A stretch of DNA of 64,000 nt from Onchidella celtica (taxonomy: Eukaryota; Mollusca; Gastropoda; Systellommatophora; Onchidiidae): assembly GCA_963931925.1 (NCBI GenBank), contig OZ007581.1, forward strand, positions 11,514,692-11,578,691. Reading direction: 5' to 3'. The notes beneath the pieces are model-generated. The model searched no databases. It saw only the letters and a program-made list of their open reading frames with translations, and had not been told where the DNA came from. Shown piece after piece: positions 24,258 through 38,100 of the stretch (position 1 is its first letter; every line of letters starts with the position of its first letter). The translations under genes were made by a program, and so were the position numbers.

Positions 24258-27200
24258 TATTTCATTGATCTTTGAGGTGAATATGAAGTGGTGTCAAATT
24301 TTAAATATTCTTTAAGACAAGAGGGGAGTAAAAATGAGAAGTTGAAAATCAAAACTTGCCAAGTACAATGTAGCCTACTAAGTGGTGATCTGACCTGTTT
24401 GGCCCATCAGAAGTCGGTATCGAATACGACCAACTGCTTCAGTATTAATCTTAAGCGTAAAAAAAAAAAGAAAAGAAAAAAAGATAAAAATGGCCGCAGC
24501 CTGGCTTACTTTAAGTAACCTCAGAAAATATAACAACAACAACAACAAAAACCTTATCTGAAAGAGTTTGAACTTTGCGCTTAATAGTGCATTTCATTTT
24601 CAACCCTTCAGATAAACTCTTGAGTTTTTATTTTATTTTATGGTCAACCACGCTCCCTCCCCTCCTTCCCAAATAATGCAGTGTTAGAGCCCAAGTGGCT
24701 GAATTTCGTACCAGCAGATATATTACGAGAGGTCCAAACTTCCAGAGTTAGGTGAACGTGTCTACGGGGGTTGTGGGGGGGGGGTGCTAGGAGGAACACG
24801 CAGTTCAGGTGGTGGAGGTAAATCGAGACTGACACGCTGAAGTTTTTGTAGCGGATTTGACGGGCGCCATGAGGGAAGGTAACTCTTAACTCCATGTGTC
24901 TTGTCAGAGTTCCTTCCACCTGTTAGTTACCGCAACAGCCACAAATAACAGCCTGGCAGAACACTGCCGTATTACGAAAAAAAGACCCCATGCGTCAATC
25001 TCAGTCAAATTTACTTAAAATAATATGCTCGAATGAAACACGTTTAATTTTTCTAAGTGGGTTATGATTTTGTACGACAATTTCTTTCGATCGCTATAAA
25101 AATAGAAATTTCTCAATGAAAGTAGAAAAATGAGCCCGACTTTAAATGTTTTTTTTACTTCTGTGAACATTTTGTCCTTGGCAGTGACGGTGTTTTTTTT
25201 CGGCAGAACAGAACGAGCTTAACGGCGAGAGGTGAAATTCGTCACACGTGGGACGAGGTCATTAGAACATGTTAAAAGGTTTCGCTGTGATTTTTTACTC
25301 CCAGTCCCACCCAGCGGCGGACCCACATTTTTGGGAAGCTTGAATTGTTATGGGACCCCTTCGCTACCAGCGTGCAACATCCAAAATTCACTCATTAAAA
25401 AAAGTTTCATCAGTGCCCCTCTGGGATTTAAGCTTTAAGTTTCATTAGTTTCGTAGTAAGTAGTAACGTTGCTGCCCCCACCCCTGTGTGTACCTTTTTC
25501 ATACGCTTGTCCACCCCTCCCCCCCCTCCACTGTTAATTTTGTTTATTTATTAGTGTGTGTGTATATATGTGTGTGTGCGCGCTATATATCGTAATTTTT
25601 GTTTCTGTAACTGTATTGTTAATGTTATGTATTCAATGATCAAAACAAATTTCCGTGTACAAGGACGAATAAAATTTATCTTATCTCTTATCTTATCCTC
25701 TTGAATGGTGAATGTCCACGATGTAAGTACATGTAAGTAGATACATGTAAGTAGATTATGTTTAAAACTAAAAATGGTATTTTGCATGAACTACATGGCG
25801 AGGGCGGCGTGATAAACTGTTGTAACTGACACATTTTTCAGGAGATGCAAAAAAGGGGAAAAAAAACCCAACTACGAATTTAGCCAGACGTAATCGTTAC
25901 CCTATATAAAAAATAACAACAGCAGTAATAAACCTTATTTGACCATTAGTTATCAGAATTTAACGCCCAACTTATAACGCCAGCTGCTGGCTGCCAAGAA
26001 CTGTATGTAAGCATGCCAAGTATAGAGAAAGGCTCTCAGAGAGATGGAAGGGGGGGGGGGGGGAGGTGGCGAAATTTGACAGCAGAGCATTTTATGCCCA
26101 GATGATTACAGAATTTGTCATTGTGTTCACACATTCATTTCCAGTGCTTCTGAATTTTTCCGAAAGCAGGATCAGCCAAACCCCCCACCCTCACCTTGCA
26201 AAAAATATTGTAAGAGAGATCGACAGTGCCGTGATCAGGATCAGCACCCTCCCTCCCCCCTTTTTTTTCAAACCTTGCAAAAAATATTGTGAGAGATCGA
26301 GAGTGCCATGACAGGAGAAAAGAAGGGCATATAAACAAGCCAAGCGAGGATTCCTCTTCCCGCCTTTGGTCCCCTGAGAATGGCATCCATTTTATTCTTG
26401 GAAAATTTTCTACTCCATCATGCCAGCTTGCGTGGGAGAGAACCCATCTCTATCAGTCAGTCTCTCTGTCTCTTTCTCGCTGTCTGTCTGTTTGTCTGTC
26501 GGTCTCTCTCTCTCTATGTATATCTGTCAGTCTCTCTCTCTCTGTCTGTCAGTCTCTCTCTCTCTCTCTCTGTCAGTCTCTCTCTCTATCTGTATATCTG
26601 TCAGTCTCTCTCTCTCTATCTGTATATCTGTCAGTCTCTCTCTCTCTCTGTCAGTCTCTCTCTCTCTGTCAGTCTCTCTCTGTCTGTATATCTGTCAGGC
26701 TCTCTCTATCTGTATATCTGTCAGTCTCTCTCTCTATCTGTATATCTGTCAGTCTTTCTCTCTCTCTGTCAGTCTCTCTCTCTCTCTGTCTGTATATCTG
26801 TCAGTCTCTCTCTCTATCTGTATATCTGTCAGTCTTTCTCTCTCTCTGTCAGTCTCTCTCTCTCTCTGTCTGTATATCTGTCAGTCTCTCTCTCTATCTG
26901 TATATCTGTCAGTCTTTCTCTCTCTCTGTCAGTCTCTCTCTCTCTCTATCTGTATATCTGTCAGTCTCTCTCTCTATCTGTATATCTGTCAGTCTTTCTC
27001 TCTCTCTGTCAGTCTCTCTCTCTCTCTGTCTGTATATCTGTCAGTCTCTCTCCCTATCTGTATATCTGTCAGTCTCTCTCTCTATCTGTATATCTGTAAG
27101 GCTCTCTCTATCTGTATATCTGTCAGTCTCTCTCTATCTGTATATCTGTCAATCTCTCTCTCTCTATCCGTATATCTGTCAGTCTTTCTCTCTCTATCTG

Positions 27201-30200
27201 TATATCTGTCAGGCTCTCTCTATCTGTATATCTGTCAGTCTCTCTCTCTATTGGTATATCTGTCAGTCTCTCTCTCTATCTGTATATCTGTCAGCCTCTC
27301 TCTCTCTGTCTGTCAGTCTCTCTCTCTCTCTCTCTTTGTCGGTCACTGTCTCTTTCAATGTCGGTTACTCTGTGTCTGTCGATCACTTGTCTGACGGTAC
27401 TCTTTCTCTTTCTGTCTGTCTACGTGTCACTCTGTCTGTCTCTCCCGCCGCCCCCCCCCCCCAAATTTCGCCTATCTGTGGTGATTTGGAATGCTCAAAA
27501 GTCGATCTACAGCACTGATTCACTGATGTGTAGGATTCACGCGGGTATTTTTGTGAGCGCTTCTGACCGGGTCTCCTTAGTTCTAACCTCCCATTCTGTT
27601 AAGCTCAGTTCTGTTTGTCGTCTTTGCTGCCAGTGTGACCGTTGTCGTGTTGAGTTGCTTTCTCCAAACTCAATAGGTAGAATGCGCATGACGTCACAGA
27701 GTTTTTGTTTTGTACTTCCGCCAAACAAGATGGCCGGTGGATCAGCTGATGAATGTAACTTCGAGATGTGTCTAAGCAGTTAAAGTGCTTGCTGGTTGCA
27801 TTGCAGTTGACTGTTGTGACGGGTGGAAAGGATGTATCCAAACTGGTCCAATTCCCTATCATCCGTGTAAACAAGAGAAAGGAAGTGAAAGAATTGACTG
27901 CACGTCTCCTATGTGCGTATACACACGTGTCATTGTTTGCAGTAGTGAACTCGCCGCCAATTGGTTCGCGACGCATTAAGTGGGTCCGGACAGACAAGAT
28001 GGTAGATATTCTACCTTCGTCGCTGCAGGATTCTAAACGGCTAACTCGGTTTTTGTAAATTTTACAGGAGAGTGAAAAAACTGGAAAGCAAGTCTACTGT
28101 ACACATTTTGGAGCTGGGAATCGGTACTGATACTAAAAATATTTCCGATCACATATCCAGGGCTTATTTTATTTATAAGATGTGTCATGTGATGTCGGTC
28201 TTAATTCCGAAAAAAAAAATCACACTGCATTTTCAGAGTTAGCCGTTTAGAATCCTGCAGCGACGCTATACTCATACTTTAGGACAAGGTGATCTAGAGG
28301 CAAGGTGCTCGCCTCTCATGCCAAGGGTCACGGGTTCAAAACCCTGCCGGTGCAGGCATGTTGGAAGTTTGGGATTTTTCTCATATTTTCCGGTCCCTGA
28401 TCCTATTGGGAGGTAGGATCGATTACCTAGTCTTCTCAGATAAGGACGAAAAAATTCGGAGGGGCACATTGTGCACGTTAAAGATACCTTGGCAGTTGGA
28501 AATCGTAAAGAGCAGGCCGAACAGGTCGCTGCCCGGGCAAAATTAAATAAAGATTAATCCCTACCATTTCCTCCCCCTCCCTCCCTCATCTCCCCCCCCC
28601 CCCAAAAAAAAGAACCCGCCGACCGGCGCTGCACTGTGGCGACGACGGGCCTGCTCCAGTTGTAAATGGGTTTCAATGGCACAAAGGCAAATTTCCCAAA
28701 TGGGATTGAAGAAGTATACAAAATACAAAATACTCATACTTTAGGTTTCTCTATTCATGGTGAAGTATGTCGGGGAAATATGTATATATTTTTTTACCTT
28801 CCTGTGAATGATGGGGGGTTTGTTGATTCCGAGAAGGAGAGGGGTGATATCGGATTTCACACCGAAAGATAAAAAAAAAAAGGGGTTGGAGGGTGGGGAA
28901 GAAAAGAAAGAACAGATTGAGCTGTTCCCATTCATGCAGGCGTGCAGGGTTTGGCATGTTTGGCCCAGGACCAGAAAAAACAACAACCAAAACAAACAGG
29001 AAAGCGTTGAGCACACACCACCATTGCCACCACTACCATTGCCACCACTACCACCGACACGACTCACGCACTACCTGAGGGCTGCCGCGCAACGGGCTGA
29101 CCGCATTCCCCGCACCTTTTTACTGCGCATCTCCTACAGAGATCCTTGTGCCCGGTGCTCGCGCATGACCTAGTTTCTTGAAGTGCTCATGTCAGACATA
29201 AACAGAAAATTTGTAACGGATTACGTGTGTGACACGTTTTGCTTGGGACACATTCACTACGGCTGCAGTACTTAAGTGAGAGGCTATGCAATTAGCTATC
29301 AGGGGCCAAAAGTGCGTAGGCCGACATTGTCCCCCATGTACGAGTGTGCTCATTGCCGTATTTACAGCAACAAATGTCCAGTTTGAAGTCTTGCTTTTTC
29401 TTTCTTTCTTTTTCTTTTTTAAACTTTTAAGTGAGACAGTTTGCATAGACTTTTGATTTTGTACAGGCTCCTGCAGTTTTTTTTTTAATGGTTGGGGGGG
29501 GGGGCGCTTATATAGAACGGAACTTCTTGATCCAGTGCCATAGTGCCCTCAAAACTGCAGTCCTCACCGCCATAACTCCAGGTCCGCTTTACATTCGTCA
29601 GGGTCAACCCCCCGCCCCCACTTCCTCGTGGCCTCTAAGCGCCGATCTTCCAAACTGGCCATGGAATGATAATTATTCAGATTTTTTAGGGTCTTAGATA
29701 GCCGGAGACAGTAAGCATTGTAAGATGCAATGGCCGATTTTGATCGGCCCGCTAGTGGATGGCGACGTCACAACATCGATGAAGCACGATTGAACTCGGA
29801 CCACTGAACACAACGGAGCACGAGGAATGATTGTGAAAATGCCACTCTCATAATACAAATGTCTAAGTCATTTGCCCTAACGTCCCAGATAAATTAAAGT
29901 TTAAGGTTAGTTTTTGTTTCCTGAAAAGCATGAAGTTTTGTATCGAGCCTTCAGAGTCTGAATTTTGACACGAAACAATGTTTGCGCAAATCACAGGTAA
30001 AGCAGTGAGACTTTTTTCACGCCCTCTTAATATGTTATAAATTATTATGGCTTAGGCAAATGTGTTATGACTGTGTGTAACGAAAAGCTCTCTTGGGTTC
30101 ACTGGTCCAGTTAATGTCAAGCGTCAATTCATCAGCTCGTGCGTTTATACGACCAGTGTGCCATTGCTGTAACAGTGCACCGTTATGCTGCTAGGGTGCT

Positions 30201-32130
30201 AGATTTAGCATTGTGATAACGACCTGTCCCGTCCACGGCAGGTCTGCATGCACGCGAGCGTTAGTAGGATTCATCCGTGAAGTAGCCTGCATACGTTCTG
30301 AGGGGGAGAGGGGGTTTGCTCCCGGCGTATGAAAAGGGGAGGGGGGGGGGTACGCGCGCTTTTCAATTATGGTAATAAATTACAAGGGTTGGTTTTATTT
30401 CATTTTTTTTCTGCAAATTAAGTTTTGGGATTATAATATAGCAGTGGTGTTTCTTATGAAAGAGTACACCGTACTCAAAATTCCGGCAAATGAGGCATTT
30501 ATCATGGATATGCACCATTCTAATGGCTGTGCGTCCATACAAGGAGGGAGAGATTGAGGCCAAGGGCATGAAAAAGTTGCATCGGGATGGAAAAATTCGC
30601 CAAAATCGAGTGTGTATTTCATATACGGCCCCTCGGACGTACACTAATTAAGCTCTGTGATAACCGATGTTGACTGTATCCCTGCAGAAACTGGCATGTT
30701 GGCAAGGTTAGACATTGAGTAATTAAGCATTACGATAGCACTAGTGTGCATAACCAGTTCCTGCTATTGGTCCGTGCAAAGTAAACGTAATAAAATATCA
30801 TAGTTATGCCTGACAACTTTCGTTAATCCCGAAAGTGCTAACAAACGAAACAAAACAAAATCTGAACAGAATTTAACAATTGCTTTGACGTTCTACATCT
30901 TGTAACGTATCGTTCATGAACATAATTATCTGGGACATTTCAGAGAAGAAAAAAAATGACCTACTTCTTTGGTACTATTTCTGTGTGTCATTGGTCTCAG
31001 TCAAATGTCTGGAATGTCATACAGATAAGAAAAAGATTATCAGTCACTTTGGGCCATATAATACACAAAGGGGTGCTAAGCCCAGTACCCTGCTAATTCT
31101 GCTACAAAGGTTGCTGGCCTGGTGGCCTATATAGGCTTAGCAACACGTTGTGACCTTTATTTAAATGTCTGATCTCACTGTCTGTCAGTTTGTCTGGCTG
31201 TTTCTTTTTATGTGTATTGTTTCATAGCAGATCGAAGCATGACTTGCAACAGCCTTGAAATCACATGTAGGATTTGTCAGCTATAAAAAAAATTATATAT
31301 ATGGATAGACTTTACGACACGCCATCTTGGAACGATCCTGAACTTGATACATGTATACTGTAAGTATGTGTGCAATTACTTCACAAGGTACCTCCGCGTG
31401 AGAAGTGGCGACCATTCATTGCTTTCGAAGGTCACTTATCAATATTCATATTAGAGTAAAATCCCACGGTCGTGTCTACAAAGTTACAAAATAAAAAAAA
31501 AAAAAAGTTCAGACAATAGTCATAAACAAGAATTAAAACGCAGACATGCCAAGTTTAACATTTTATTTCCGGACGTTCAAAACGCCCATGGTCATAGTTA
31601 AGGTCAATTCAGGTAACACTTTTTGTCATTATATTGTGTGCCACGTGAGAAGCTGTGGAGGGAAGTCCCGTCAAGCGAGGCCGACACCAAGTAGGAATAC
31701 ATATTTCCGGGCGCCGGGGCCTCCAGCATGCCATTTACACCGCATTGCAGCCAATATCTCCCCTTCCCTGCACACTAGACTGTCGCCTATCGTATTAGTT
31801 GGGTGAGGGGGGGGGGGGAGGGAACAACAACAAAAAAAACTACAAAAAACCAAAGCAATTGATTTCTGTTACCGCCAGGCAAGACCAGTGATGCACATCA
31901 TGTTTGCTCTTTGCCAGTGTGAAATAACAAGGTGTTAATGCTGGGAGCCCGTCGCTGGAATTACTCTGTGTAAATAACCCCCCCCCCTCCCCGGACAAAA
32001 AGGTAGCAGTCCCCGCTCCCCAGTGTTTGTGGACATCTCTCTGAGCATTACAGATCCTACTTAATTGCGGGCAGGGAAAAAGCAGGCAAACAAACACACA
32101 CACGCGCTTTCTATGTTTGTCTGTTTGTGT

Positions 32131-32177
<47 letters not shown>

Positions 32178-35100
32178 CTGTCCTTCTCTCTCTTGTTTCC
32201 TTTCTCTATCTGTCTACCCCCCCCTCTCTCTCTCTTAGATCTCTCCCAGTCTCTGAATCTCTCTCCTTTAGATCTCTCTAGATCTCTCTCTCTCTCCTTT
32301 AGATCTCTCTCTCTCTCTCTCTCTCTGTTTCAAGACCGGTCTCTTATTCAGTCTTCTCTCTAGTTCTCTCTTTCTCTCTCTCCCCCACTCTCCTTAGTTA
32401 TCGATCTCTCATCTCAAGTTATCCCTCTCTCTAGTTCTGTCTTTCTTTCTCTCTTTGCACCCTTTTGATAATGCCAAGTCCCTAATAGGAATCCATCCCG
32501 TGATAACATCTGCGTCAGGTTGCCATGTGTTTTATCCACTACAAATCTGGCAAGATTCATTCCCCATGGCAACTGTCACAGTAACAACAACACAGCACAA
32601 CAAGAAGGAAGGAAATAATAGTGCAACAGTGGGAATAAATCTTGAATGTTAATATTGGCATCCAATGATGAAACAGTCCATGTGCTAAAATCAAACTTGA
32701 GCTGCGAGGATCCCAAAACAAGTGGCAGAAATCATACCATAAATTAAAGTTTGTCATTTTGCGCTATAGAAGAACTAGTTAATCATGGTTGAGTCGTATT
32801 ACTGAAGTCCGCATTTTCTTCCCAGCCCCCCCCCCTCCCCCCCTTTTTTTTTCGACTTTTACTTTTCACCCTCCTCACTCTTTCTCCCCTTCCCTCTTTC
32901 CTCCCCTCCTACACCCTAATCAACCTTTGATCATTTTACTCACGTAAATAAGATTTTGACTGTTGCAGCATTTTTCATAGTTTCAGATTTTCTGAAGTCA
33001 CACATTCAGATCGGAAACCATGAAGTCTTTCCAATTTTCCAGGAAATCCAGTTAATGAATCGGTATTATTTGGGACCTCCAGTGCAAAATACTGCCGTGT
33101 CAACGGACTAGTGACGTTATACTCGGGACACAGGATACCGAGACGGTTCAATTTGCCAAATTCCGTCCGTCGTCTTGTGCGCGTGTCATCCATGTCAACA
33201 GTGAAACAATGGCGCACCACACCCCTTCATAATTGAACGAAACGACTAATACTACATGGCTCTTTGAGAAGTACTCACCGTGTTTATACGCGCGTAAGTT
33301 CTGGGCATGGAATGATCCGTCTTGGTATTCTGTGTCTCGGATTATACCATAATTAGATATCTATACAGGTTATCCTTAGTGTTCCGTGAAATGTTAGGTT
33401 CGCATAGCGTGTACATCACAATGTGAGACCATAATAATCTCAAAAACACGTGCACACTTTCAGTACGGTATTAAAATGCAATGTCAATTGGGACAACATC
33501 CAAGATTTAGAATTCAAATTGTGTAACTTCTTTTTGGGAACTTTATAAATAACACGTGTTCAATCTGATGGCCGTTCTGGGCCAGACGCTGAGGACTGCG
33601 TAGTGCATAGAGTTCGAGTTTTGGAGAAAGCACGATCATGGCCATATTGTGCTAGGAAGGAGTAAGACGATAGTGTTATAGACCCATTCCTAGATCTATT
33701 CCTAGTGTTATGATGTCACCTCCAGTTGTTACGAATGGGTTTTACTTGTTATCATTGCTGGTGTTATAATGTTGTGTATGTGTTTGTTCGACTGCATATT
33801 TCTAATTGAGAGGTATTAAGTTTAACCCTAACTTCCATATCATGCCAATTACTAAGAAACAAAATGGATTAAATTCAACAATAGGGCCTGCAGGGCCACA
33901 TTTTATTTACGTTTGGTTCACTAACAATTTCGACTAGAGATCTAATATGTAGTAATGATAAATATCAGTAGCATCAATTTCATAATCAATAATACTTCAT
34001 TACAAGTCTAGCTCTAGGGTTTCCTATAAAATCATTTAACTTCTGTTCTCGCTAATTATCTAAATAATAATTATAGATCTAAGATCTGGTCTGCTTCCTG
34101 TATGGCAATCAATACACTGCTATAGTCTCTGGAGACATAAGGTCATCTCAGATATTTAGATTCAAATTTATAGGTCTAGGTCTCGCCCGTGGAAGTGACG
34201 TCGGCACAGTTAAATGTAATTCAAGGATGGGCTGGTAACTCCCAGCCTCACCCAAACAATTCAATCACAGTTATATAATTCACACATTAATATTAGTTGC
34301 TGTTCTAGGAATCACAGCTAGAGTCTAGATCTATATATTTTGCATCTTGCATTCTCCGGTAGATCCATCATTCTCCTATCGGATAAAAGTCATGTCCTTC
34401 ACCTCCTTATTGTCGATGTCATCAATAGACAAATTACTCACGATTGCCCTGGCGCTAGGCCAGGGAACAGGGACAAAAGCATTGTGGATCTCAAATCAGC
34501 TATGGATAGATGACTAGATCTTCATCCAGACATACTGTACGTTATAACAACAATCCTCTCTAGTGGGACTTCACTGATCCTTTCACAGCGGCCGGGCTGT
34601 CTAGAATGAAACAAGTACTGTCCGCCCGGTTTGCACTGCATCACGACTCCTACGCTGGCCCTCATTGGCCAGCCCTCTAAGGCTCATTAAGGGAGCGAAA
34701 ACCTAATCCCCTCTTCAAATTAAAACTGGGGCGCTAATATTTCTCCCAAAAACCCAATGCCTTTATTTAACTCTTTACTAGCTATTACTATACATGTTTA
34801 CTTATACTTTTCTTATTATTATTATCAATATATGAAGATTTCTGTACTTGGTTGTTAACTTCCTATATGCTAATTTGTTAAAAGTTAACAATTGACATAG
34901 CAGACGACAATTCTTTAAGGCCACTCTAATAGATATTCTGTTTTTTCACAAAAGTGGTTTTTACTCTGAGGCCAACGTATTTAATCTGCATATCCCACTC
35001 TTTAAGGCCACTCTAATAGATATTTTGGGTTTTCACAAAAGTGGCTTTTACTCTGAGGCCAACGTATTTAATCTTGATATCCCATTCTAGGCTATATTAA

Positions 35101-38100
35101 TTAGGTTATTTCCCTTTTACTGTATTTGATTCTGACAAATAGACTACTATATTGCTGAATGATAGGACAGAAGGAAGCAGACCCTGCCAGAAGCGCCCAC
35201 GAGCCACCCGCTTAACAGAGTCGCAAACAACATTAAGCCGTTCATTGTTGTGAATGCGTTTTTGTTTTGAGATACCCGTATCAATAAAATGGCCTCCAGT
35301 TAAAGTGAGGCAAGACACCAAGTTAGTTAACTCTCGAGAGTTTTCGTGGTTGCTTAAAATTTTGGGCCCTCAAGTGTCAAAAGAATTTCAGCAGAAGAAA
35401 ACATTGCCCGCCACAACTTCATTTGCATGTAGGTCGGTTTCTGCATCCTCGTTTCTCTGCGTTTCTTGGACTTTTCTATTCTGTATCAGTGAACTACATT
35501 GTACATGTACCAATATTACCAGATGTCCGACTTTCCTCTGCAGTCGATTCTGCGGGTTCGTTAATGCCCATTGTTCTTCATGAAACCTCCTTCGGTTTGT
35601 TAAAATGATGACATATTATTTGGTTGAAACAAACACCATAGAAAAAAAAGCGGCAAACCAGAACGCTACAAAAACAAATAAAAAAGATGGCCCGTGCCAC
35701 CGTCAACGAGGCTGTTGTAGAGATACGAGTGGGAGAGTTGTGCAGAGAAAATCTTTATATTTGAGGTATTGAATGGAGAAAGAGGAGAAAATATGGACGG
35801 CTGGCCTTCGAAATTAACTGCATTTTGTGTCCGTGTATTCTGCTCTCTCTCACCCTCTCTCTCTGTGCATGCAGATGTCAGCGGCAAATTTCATCCGGGA
35901 TCAATAAAGTAGATAGTATTCTATTAAAGCTGTATAATTATCATTCACACCGTCACCAATATACCACTCTGTGTTATCACACCTGCTGCTGCTACCAGCC
36001 CAGGCTTTCTCAAAAGCTACCCCCCACCCCTATCTTTTTTTTTTCACGGGTCACCTCCCCCCCCCCCCCCCTCACCAACCAGGTCATCATAATTACGTCT
36101 TCTTGTTTTAGTTTCACATAATTATTGCCACCATTGTTTGTGCAGTAAACCTTTCTCTAAGAACATACGAGCGTATTATTATTACTCTTTCCCCCCCCCC
36201 CCCCCACACACACACAAGCGCCAAACTGCTGTTGACTCTGTTAACCCAGTTAGTGCTGCTGTGAAACCCATCACTCCGCCTAATTGTTTTTTCTATTATT
36301 AATCACGTTTTTGATGTGTGAAAAGCAGGGGGAGTTAACTCTCGTGCCATCTATCACCACAGTTACTGTTGCTACTCCAAGATGTCATTTCGCAACAAAT
36401 ATTGCAATTGATGTTTTTTCATTTGTACGATGTTGTCTGCAAATAATGCAGTAACATGTAGCTTGTAATACAGCAATGCCTCTGCATCATTATCGGGAGT
36501 ATTTATCCTCCTGATGGGCCTGGGTGCTACAGCTACATTATGTGATTGTTTTGTTTGTTCGTCTGTATGAGTTGTCGAACTATTGATTGAGTTACATAGC
36601 ACGTTACCGCTACACACTGCTGAACTGTACTAACCAAAAATCAATGAGCAACATTCGCTACTCGTGATTCGTAACCTCTCGTTCAGGCGGTTTGGAGGAG
36701 GTAAAGTTATCGAGAAGCCAGGCTGGTATCGGACTACAAACGCCAGAGAAGAGCTTGAATAGCTCATATTGACTGTAGTAATTGCAGAGAGAGGCTGCGG
36801 TGTCATTGCGTAACGGATGCAACAAAGAAGCCCTTCAAAGCTACACTGAATAGTGGACAAAATAATGTATGCGAAGTGTGTCTGCCCTCAGCATTACAAC
36901 TGACCGACCTCGCCATTCCAGCTGGCGCTATCAATAAACAACTTTTCACATTCCGCGATAGGAGCCCGTGCCAAACGTTTTCATTGGTTGCGCCCGGGTA
37001 ATGCTCGCTCCTGGCCCGTCACATGATTGGTTGACTCCAACAACCTAGCGGGGTTACGCACAGCACGCACAGTGTGGAACTTGAAACGGTTCAGCTGTCC
37101 TGTACTGCCATTGGCGGGCTTCAGAGCGGGTATCCAATGGTCGGGTACCCTGTCAGCACTGGAAGCAGATTGTGGGTCCCCATGTAACACAATTTCTAGG
37201 AACTATTTCTGGAATCAGTCCCATGACTATGATCCATCACCCACTATCATAGTAAACGTGTACTTCACTCTCGTGGGCTTCAGCTCCCAGTGAAAATGGG
37301 GCTAAATCTCCGTGGTTTCCTTCATCAAACTAAATACGATCGATGTGTTGTGGTACGCCATACCTCTGTGCCGCTCAAGGGCAGCTTCATACACACACAC
37401 CTTTTATGTATTCAATGACAAAGACTGATAATTTTCAAATTATTTTTTAAACAGTGTGTTTATTTCTGGTTCGACTGCCCATCTTTACCCACATTGTCTT
37501 CAAAAAAAAAAAAAAAAGGAAAAAGGGGAAGAGTGGAAATCAGGCCTATACACTGCCATGCTGCAGAATAAGTGATCCTTTATGATAGGGATGTTTTTTG
37601 TTGTTGTTTTGACTGCAATGATTTTTAACATGCTAAGTTTCCCTTTTAACATGCTAAGTTTCCCTTTTAACATGCTAAGTTTCCCTATCTATTCTCGTCT
37701 GTTGTAAAAACAACAACAACAAATTGTGGTTACTGCGGGCATGGAGCTTATCGCTGGTTTGTGTATGCTGGAGTCATCTGTTCGTACACTAGTGTACTAT
37801 ATCTATGGTTCGTACTGCTGATTCTGTAAAACTATTACCTTTACTTTAGTCCTTGACCTTGATGGGAAGGTCACGAGGACGATGACCAAGTCTGCTGGAA
37901 GTGGTCATGTTTCCAGACTCAATTAACATGCAGATAGACTAACAACAGGGCATGAATGAGTGGTTTTTTTGTACATCGTAAGTACATATTGATTAGTAAG
38001 TGCAAAGCAGCCCCACGGGGAGGTAAGGAAAGTAAGGGAACAGCGAAAGTCGGATGTGCTTGTCCAGAGGCAACGTGGCCAGTGAGGTTTTCTTTGCACA

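Noticed and set aside
26289-27518. 409-residue and other long open frames rich in Ser/Leu/Cys
   Set aside because: They read through the CT minisatellite in all three frames. The pattern is set by the repeat, not by coding.
27690-27790. ATGGCCGG with nearby CRE (GACGTCA) as a promoter and first exon of cic
   Set aside because: The preceding 60 bases belong to dispersed repeat F and the frame stops after 17 codons. There is no phase-1 donor that gives Capicua-like sequence.
28285-28360. Functional tRNA gene
   Set aside because: A and B boxes are present, but the cloverleaf fails and the same sequence with a shared body and tail recurs at 38745 and 14895. It is a SINE.
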